A stretch of DNA of 64,000 nt, taken from NCBI RefSeq assembly GCF_900100945.1, contig NZ_FNCG01000002.1, positions 291,940-355,939 of the forward strand, read 5' to 3'. Both the position numbers and the translations under genes were made by a program. The DNA is from Mucilaginibacter gossypii (GTDB lineage Bacteria > Bacteroidota > Bacteroidia > Sphingobacteriales > Sphingobacteriaceae). The notes beneath the pieces are model-generated. The model was not told where the DNA came from, did no database searches, and saw nothing but the letters and a program-made list of their open reading frames with translations. Shown piece by piece: positions 59,116 through 64,000 of the stretch; positions within the stretch are counted from its first letter, which is position 1, and every line of letters begins with the position of its first letter.

Positions 59116-59763
59116 ATGAAGAAGAAAATAAAGAATATCGTAATTATAGTGGTCTTTTTTCTTTGCCTGGTTACGACAAAAGTTGCGACCGCACAGGTTC
59201 AGGAAATGCAGCAATTGATTTTAGATATTGAAAAGCTAACCCAATTGAAAGGCATATTGAGCGATATGAAAACGGGTTACCAGATCTATCAGCAAGGCTA
59301 TGGTAGTATATCCCAATTATCCAAAGGTAATTTTGACCTGCATAGCATTTACCTTAATGGTTTACTTTCTATAAACCCTACTGTTAAAAACTATGGCAGG
59401 GTAGCCGAGATAATCACCCAGCAAGTTAGTTTGGTTAGCGAGTATAAAAGTGCCTATAAACAATTTCAGCAAAGTGGCTCATTTAGTTCAGGGGAATTGA
59501 ATTATATGAGCAATGTATATACGCAGCTTGTCAACCAAAGCCTGCAAAATCTGGACGATCTAACAAATGTGCTTACCGCTGGTAAACTGCGAATGTCCGA
59601 TGATGAACGAATGCGGGCTATTGACCGCATCTATGCCAGCAGTTCAGATAAGCTGCAATTTCTCCGGCACTTCAACCGGCAAGGCGTTTTACTCAATATT
59701 CAGCGCACAAAGAATATTGGTGACACCCGAACGGTGAAGCGGCTCTATGGTATAAATAACTAA
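59116..59763 (+). CDS. TraI-like periplasmic transfer protein, paralogue 3 of 3
   Basis: The 215-residue protein has a signal peptide (IVIIVVFFLCLVTTKVATAQ). A helical body begins QEMQQLILDIEKLTQLKGILSDMKTGYQIYQQGY, a pattern seen in TraI of Bacteroidetes conjugative elements. GKLRMSDDERMRAIDRIYASSSDKLQFLRHFNRQG follows and the end is VKRLYGINN. It shares ends and middle motifs with the two preceding genes, which supports a triplication. TraJ follows after 10 bp. Confidence 0.78.
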   Translation: MKKKIKNIVIIVVFFLCLVTTKVATAQVQEMQQLILDIEKLTQLKGILSDMKTGYQIYQQGYGSISQLSKGNFDLHSIYLNGLLSINPTVKNYGRVAEIITQQVSLVSEYKSAYKQFQQSGSFSSGELNYMSNVYTQLVNQSLQNLDDLTNVLTAGKLRMSDDERMRAIDRIYASSSDKLQFLRHFNRQGVLLNIQRTKNIGDTRTVKRLYGINN

Positions 59764-59773
59764 TCCCAATTTT

Positions 59774-60985
59774 ATGAAAAAGAACATTAATTTAACCGCA
59801 ATTCTTGCGGTAACGGGGATAGCTTTTCCTTTATTTTCCAAAGCAGACGGCCTTGCTACAGATATACAGGGCTTGCAGGGAACTTTAAATGGCGTTTATA
59901 ATGATATGTTGCCTATGTGCAGCCAACTCATCGGAGTTGGCCGGGCAATAGCCGGATTTGGTGCGTTATGGTACATCGGCAGTCGCGTATGGCGGCAGAT
60001 AGCCAGTGCCGAGCCTATAGATTTTTACCCCCTGATGCGGCCATTCGCTTTAGGCTTAGCCATTCTTTTGTTCCCTACGGTCATCGCCATTATCAATGGA
60101 ATTATGTCGCCGACCGTAAGTGCTACGGGTGGGATGGTACAAAATTCAGATGCGGCTATCGCCGCCTTGCTGAAAGCCAAAGAAGCGGCGGTAGAAAAAA
60201 CGGACACCTGGCAAATGTATGTTGGTGCTGATGGCGATGGCGACAGGGATAAATGGTACAAATACACCCATCCCGATGACCCTACAGGCTCAAACGAAGG
60301 TATGCTTGCCAGTGTAGGTAATGATATGAAGTTTGCTATGTCCAAAGCTTCCTATAATTTCCGCAATTCAGTTAAGCAATGGATGTCCGAAGTATTGCAG
60401 GTGCTATACGAAGCAGCGGCTTTATGTATCAATACCATCCGGACTTTTTACCTGATCATTCTCGCCATATTGGGGCCAATTGTATTTGGATTAGCTGTCT
60501 TCGATGGTTTTCAGCATACCTTAACGGTGTGGCTGGCTAAATACATTAATGTATTTCTATGGCTGCCGGTGGCAAATATTTTCGGTGCGATTATCGGCAA
60601 GGTTCAGGAAAATATGCTGAAACTGGATATTACCCAGGTTCAAAATGCGGGTGATACTTTCTTTAGTTCCACAGACACCGCTTACCTCATATTTTTAATT
60701 ATTGGCATCATCGGTTATTTCACCGTACCAAGCGTAGCCAACTATATAGTAAATGCAGGCGGCGGCAACGGTTTACTACAAAAGGTAAACAGCATCGTAA
60801 GCAACACGAGCCAGTCGGTAGCCGGGGCGGCATCATCAGGTTTGTCAGCAGATGCCTTTGGCAATCAAAAATCCAACACCAGCCAAAGCATGGCCGACAG
60901 CGCAGTATCAAAGCCATACTTTCAGGATAATGGCAGTAACCCAAATAACGGTCGGGCAAGCAAGATCGATCCACAGCAAGCCTAA
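59774..60985 (+). CDS. traJ: TraJ-like (VirB6-type) inner membrane channel protein
   Basis: The 403-residue protein has an N-terminal signal (AVTGIAFPLFSKADG), a helical segment and several membrane helices: GRAIAGFGALWYIGSRVWRQI, LMRPFALGLAILLFPTVIAIING, FYLIILAILGPIVFGLAVFDGF, and AYLIFLIIGIIGYFTVPSVANYIV. This matches TraJ of Bacteroidetes elements, the VirB6-like polytopic part of the channel. The last 60 residues are polar and low-complexity (SSGLSADAFGNQKSNTSQS). The next gene, traK, follows after 24 bp. Confidence 0.92.
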   Translation: MKKNINLTAILAVTGIAFPLFSKADGLATDIQGLQGTLNGVYNDMLPMCSQLIGVGRAIAGFGALWYIGSRVWRQIASAEPIDFYPLMRPFALGLAILLFPTVIAIINGIMSPTVSATGGMVQNSDAAIAALLKAKEAAVEKTDTWQMYVGADGDGDRDKWYKYTHPDDPTGSNEGMLASVGNDMKFAMSKASYNFRNSVKQWMSEVLQVLYEAAALCINTIRTFYLIILAILGPIVFGLAVFDGFQHTLTVWLAKYINVFLWLPVANIFGAIIGKVQENMLKLDITQVQNAGDTFFSSTDTAYLIFLIIGIIGYFTVPSVANYIVNAGGGNGLLQKVNSIVSNTSQSVAGAASSGLSADAFGNQKSNTSQSMADSAVSKPYFQDNGSNPNNGRASKIDPQQA

Positions 60986-61009
60986 TTATTCACCTATAAA
61001 TAAATAATC

Positions 61010-61624
61010 ATGTTTACACATCTCAAAAACATTGAAACAGCCTTTAAGCACATCAAATTATTCAGCTATTTTTTGATTGCAGCATGTACCATTATATCCT
61101 GTTTCGCACTTTATAAAAGTTACCAGGCAGCGAACATCGCAGGCAGCCACATTTACATTTTGGCTAATGGGAAAGCGTTGGAGGCTTTTGCAGCCGACCG
61201 GAAAGACAATATACCGGTAGAAGCACGCGATCATATCCGAATGTTCCATCATTATTTTTTCACTCTTGACCCTGATGAAAAGGTAATTGATGCCAATATA
61301 GGCAAAGCCTTATATCTGGCTGATGAAAGTGCCAAAAATCAATACAACGATTTAAAGGAAAAAAGTTACTACAACAACCTTATTTCCGGCAATATCAGCC
61401 AACAGGTTACCGTGGACAGTATTCAACTGGATATTAACCAATACCCTTACTACTTTAAATGCTACGCCACTCAAAAGCTGATCCGCTCTACTTCAACTGC
61501 GAACCGCAGCCTGATCACACAGGGTTACTTGCGGAATGTAGCAAGGTCGGACAATAACCCACATGGTTTTTTAATCCTGCATTGGGAAACTTTAGCTAAC
61601 AGGGACACTACCATTCAACACTAA
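61010..61624 (+). CDS. traK: TraK-like (VirB8-type) transfer protein
   Basis: The 204-residue protein has one membrane helix near the N-terminus (FSYFLIAACTIISCFALYKSY) and a periplasmic NTF2-like domain with DHIRMFHHYFFTLDPDEKVI, YYNNLISGNISQQVTVDSIQLD and a C-terminal TQGYLRNV. This outline fits TraK/VirB8, which bridges inner and outer parts of the channel. Position after traJ is the usual one. Confidence 0.92.
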   Translation: MFTHLKNIETAFKHIKLFSYFLIAACTIISCFALYKSYQAANIAGSHIYILANGKALEAFAADRKDNIPVEARDHIRMFHHYFFTLDPDEKVIDANIGKALYLADESAKNQYNDLKEKSYYNNLISGNISQQVTVDSIQLDINQYPYYFKCYATQKLIRSTSTANRSLITQGYLRNVARSDNNPHGFLILHWETLANRDTTIQH

Positions 61625-61628
61625 AGCT

Positions 61629-61958
61629 ATGAATTTATCAAACAGTAAAACATCAGCGCAATTGAGCGACAAGGTTGCAGCATCGCTGGCAAAACAGATA
61701 ATTAATTTTCAAACTCTTTTTTCGGCCGGGCTTAACAGGTGGTTTAACGCCTACACTATTCGCCAAAAGAAACAGATCGCTATTGCAATCGGGCTGCTAA
61801 TATCCATCATATTGATTAGCAGTTCATTTTGCAGCTTTTATACCATTCCCAAATTATCACAAAATTATACCTCTGCCCATATTGGGCAGGCATCCGATTT
61901 TCCCAATCCCCGATTTATTAAACGTCAATTAACAGATTCATTAACTAAAAAAAAGTAA
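61629..61958 (+). CDS. TraL-like small membrane protein
   Basis: The 109-residue protein has a single transmembrane helix near residues 50-70 (IAIAIGLLISIILISSSF) and polar ends. A small one-helix gene between traK and traM is the place of TraL in CTnDOT-like operons. The identity is inferred from position and topology. It starts 4 bp after traK and ends 3 bp before traM. Confidence 0.7.
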   Translation: MNLSNSKTSAQLSDKVAASLAKQIINFQTLFSAGLNRWFNAYTIRQKKQIAIAIGLLISIILISSSFCSFYTIPKLSQNYTSAHIGQASDFPNPRFIKRQLTDSLTKKK

Positions 61959-61961
61959 ATC

Positions 61962-63242
61962 ATGAATGCAGTATTAAACAGCGGCCAATTGCCGCAGCAT
62001 ACTCCTGAATTTTTGAAGGAGCGCAAATTTTTAGTCATTATGCCCCTGCTTATCATCCCGTTTTTAACGATGGCATTTTGGGCGTTAGGCGGCGGTAAGC
62101 AATCCGCATCTGCCTTTGAAAACTCTAATGCGCAGGGATTAAACGCTACGCTACCACAAGCGCAATTTAAAGATCAAAAAGCCCAGGACAAAATGGGCGT
62201 TTACCAAACCGTTAAAACGGATTCCGCGAGTTCAGCCAGTAGCGGGGTTAGTGAAAGCTTCGTAAAATCAATGGGACTGGATGCCGCTAAAGCGGGACAC
62301 ACCGATTCAGTTACCCAGCGTTCAACCGCTAATCTTACAGGTGGCCCGACAATAGCAGATGTGAACGAAGCAAAAATTCAGGCCAAGCTTGCCGCTATTA
62401 ATCAGCAGATTAACCAGCCGGAAACACCGAATTACGGCAGTGGTGGTACTTCCTCGCCGCAATCTGCCGCCGACGTAAAAAGGTTGGAATTAATGATGAA
62501 AGCCATGAATGGTAGCGGTAGTAGTAGCGACCCTGAAATGAAGCAGCTAACTCAAATGCTTCAGCAAATAAACGATATACAAAATCCCGGCAACGCCAAT
62601 AGCAGGTTGCGTAACCAATCACTCAAAAACCACGGGCGCGTTTATGCGGTGATGGCAGCGAATGATGATGACGATTATCATTCCGCATCCAATAAAATGC
62701 AAGTAAGCTACGCATCCTATGATGGTGGTGGTCAATCAAAGAAACGCCGCTCTGCTAATACTGCCGAAACAGCAGGTAATACCATACAGGCAGTAGTGCA
62801 TGAAGATCAAACGTTAGTAACCGGCGCGGTTATCAAATTAAGATTGCTGGATGGTATCTATGTAAACGGCAAAATGATACCTAAAGGCAGTTTTGTTTAC
62901 GGCACTTGCTCGTTGAACAATGAGCGTTTAGAAGTCAAAATTACCAGTATTCGTTACCTCAATAACATTTTGCCGGTAGCGCTCGCTGTTTACGACCTTG
63001 ACGGTATGGAAGGCTTATATGTTCCAGGTTCCATCGGAAGGGATGCCGCAAAAAATGGTGTTGGGGATGCCGTGCAGTCTATGCAACTCCTGTCAATGGA
63101 TCAGTCTGTAGGTACACAGGCCGCAAGCGCGGGCGTTGAAGCCGCCAAAGGTTTATTCAACCACAAGGTAAAACAGATCAAAGTTAAAGTAAAGGCCGGT
63201 TACGAAGTCCTTTTAAAGGATAGTAACGACCGTGACAATTAA
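61962..63242 (+). CDS. traM: TraM-like (VirB10-type) transfer protein
   Basis: The 426-residue protein has one membrane helix at about 24-42 (FLVIMPLLIIPFLTMAFWAL). A long low-complexity linker rich in Ser, Gln and Ala follows (about 45-265). The C-terminal VirB10-like domain begins near AVVHEDQTLVTGAVIKLRLLDGIYVNGKMIPKGSFVYG and ends with PVALAVYDLDGMEGLYVPGSIGRDAAK and a helical tail. This is the TraM layout. It links the inner-membrane ATPase to the outer-membrane part. traN follows after 12 bp. Confidence 0.94.
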   Translation: MNAVLNSGQLPQHTPEFLKERKFLVIMPLLIIPFLTMAFWALGGGKQSASAFENSNAQGLNATLPQAQFKDQKAQDKMGVYQTVKTDSASSASSGVSESFVKSMGLDAAKAGHTDSVTQRSTANLTGGPTIADVNEAKIQAKLAAINQQINQPETPNYGSGGTSSPQSAADVKRLELMMKAMNGSGSSSDPEMKQLTQMLQQINDIQNPGNANSRLRNQSLKNHGRVYAVMAANDDDDYHSASNKMQVSYASYDGGGQSKKRRSANTAETAGNTIQAVVHEDQTLVTGAVIKLRLLDGIYVNGKMIPKGSFVYGTCSLNNERLEVKITSIRYLNNILPVALAVYDLDGMEGLYVPGSIGRDAAKNGVGDAVQSMQLLSMDQSVGTQAASAGVEAAKGLFNHKVKQIKVKVKAGYEVLLKDSNDRDN

Positions 63243-63254
63243 ACCAAATAAGCC

Positions 63255-64000
63255 ATGAAAAAATCATTCATTATTTTCATTCTTGGTGCCTGGGGGACAG
63301 TTTCCTACGCGCAAGATACCGCCTATGTTAGCCGTGATAAAACCACCGCTTTATTTTTTAAATCCGCTGTTAAAATTATCAGCAAACCAACATCAGATTT
63401 TGATGTAAGCCAAAAAGAAGATGCGCTGATTACTATTAAAGCGCTGGATGCGGATTTTAAGCCCACACGCATAAATGTGCAGGAAATTAGCACTGCCAAA
63501 ATCTATCACATTCCTGTTGAATATTCTTACGGGCGTGCCGGTAGGCGTATTGAAGTTGACGGAGCAGCACCAATGACGGTAAGGGTTATTAAAACCGCTG
63601 ATTATAATTACAGCGCAGTAGTTACCCAATTAGCCGAGGGTAAACGCAAAGATGTAGTAGACCGCGAAAAAACAGGAGGTGTAAAAGCCTGGGTTGATAA
63701 ACTTTCACTTGCTGGTAACCGGATTTTCTTTAGGCTGGATATTCGTAATAAATCCAATCTGCCTTATGAAATTGATTTTGTCCGTTTTTATATCAGGGAT
63801 TTAAAAACGGTTGCGCGGATGGCTACTCATGAGCAGGAGATAGTGCCATTAATTACCACACTTCATAAAAAAACTTCAATTGCACATAAACAGGAGATTG
63901 CAAAGGTATTTGGCTTTCACCGCTTTTCGCTTTCTGAAGACCAGGCACTGAATGTTGAATTATACGAGCGCAACGGGAACCGCCATTTATACCTGCAAAT
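63255..64000 (+). CDS. traN: TraN-like (VirB9-type) transfer protein, 5' part only
   Basis: The frame opens at the ATG at 63255 and runs past the window end without a stop (248 codons visible). A signal peptide (MKKSFIIFILGAWGTVSYAQ) is followed by TAYVSRDKTTALFFKSAVKIIS and a beta-rich body, as in TraN proteins. TraN is the VirB9-like partner of TraM in the periplasm and outer membrane. The visible part includes VDREKTGGVKAWVDKLSLAGNRIFFRLDIRNKSNLPYEIDFVRFYI. The tra operon therefore continues beyond the window. Confidence 0.92.
   Translation, partial: MKKSFIIFILGAWGTVSYAQDTAYVSRDKTTALFFKSAVKIISKPTSDFDVSQKEDALITIKALDADFKPTRINVQEISTAKIYHIPVEYSYGRAGRRIEVDGAAPMTVRVIKTADYNYSAVVTQLAEGKRKDVVDREKTGGVKAWVDKLSLAGNRIFFRLDIRNKSNLPYEIDFVRFYIRDLKTVARMATHEQEIVPLITTLHKKTSIAHKQEIAKVFGFHRFSLSEDQALNVELYERNGNRHLYLQ

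Larger units (their letters stand above)
42626..64000. mobile_element. Integrative conjugative element (Bacteroidetes Tra type), left end to beyond window
   Basis: From the tRNA remnant to the window end all genes are accessory or transfer genes: a defence pair, an HTH protein, ParA, MobB-like, relaxase, coupling protein, XRE, RteC and TraE to TraN. The order and families match CTnDOT-like elements, with a par gene next to mob genes. The left part is visibly more AT-rich than the chromosome beside it. No integrase gene is present, so the integrase and the second attachment site lie right of 64 kb. The 284 bp between the tRNA remnant and the first gene hold no gene. They contain a direct repeat of GGTCACCGA at about 42704 and 42714 and the palindrome at 42857-42878. 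Confidence 0.85.

Overview
The window looks like a chromosomal segment of a soil or plant-associated member of the Bacteroidota, most likely the family Sphingobacteriaceae (Mucilaginibacter/Pedobacter-like). The reasons are SusC/SusD pairs, FecI/FecR-type sigma/anti-sigma genes, LytTR signalling, TAnnTTTG-type promoters, TTG starts, short palindromic repeats between genes, and a Bacteroidetes-type conjugative element. The genus is inferred from overall gene style; no 16S or other marker gene is present.

Left part (1-24.4 kb), ordinary chromosome: the 3' end of a sensor kinase; a nitrosative-stress cluster (Rrf2 regulator behind a perfect palindromic operator, group III truncated haemoglobin, two small cupins, flavohaemoglobin); a secreted polysaccharide deacetylase; a giant alpha-2-macroglobulin-like protein with a CSEQ thioester motif and an embedded SusC-like segment; a compact minus-strand operon of three AhpD-like CxxC proteins, an MFS transporter and a TonB receptor; an Ohr peroxidase; a metallo-hydrolase; small secreted proteins; a DUF1223 protein; and a LytS/LytTR-type two-component pair.

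Middle part (24.7-42.5 kb), a polysaccharide utilisation locus: ECF sigma, FecR anti-sigma, SusC with an STN domain, SusD, GH89 alpha-N-acetylglucosaminidase, GH35 beta-galactosidase, a NagX/HGSNAT-type membrane acyltransferase homologue, a GH92 alpha-mannosidase with CARDB-like and LamG-like C-terminal modules, and a LacI regulator. Together these predict attack on a host-type glycan carrying alpha-GlcNAc, beta-Gal and alpha-Man, such as an N-glycan, mucin or glycosaminoglycan-like chain.

Right part (about 42.63 kb to the end), an integrative conjugative element of the CTnDOT-like Bacteroidetes type. Its left edge is marked by the 3' end of a tRNA (T-stem strand, acceptor strand, discriminator) without the rest of the gene, followed by a terminator. 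This is what integration into a tRNA 3' end leaves behind. Inside are a two-gene Gabija defence system (gajA, gajB), a small HTH protein, an iterated AT-rich array in front of a ParA ATPase, a candidate oriT, MobB-like and relaxase genes, a VirD4-like coupling protein, an XRE regulator with its own palindrome, RteC, and a long tra operon (TraE-TraN) that runs off the window. One 43-bp element occurs twice, about 60 bp before the first gene of the HTH/par/mob block and about 60 bp before the first gene of the tra operon. It is the best candidate for a shared transfer-control signal. No integrase is in the window, so the other end of the element lies beyond 64 kb.

Four families of short palindromic repeats are scattered between chromosomal genes. 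No rRNA, intact tRNA, CRISPR array or insertion sequence was seen.
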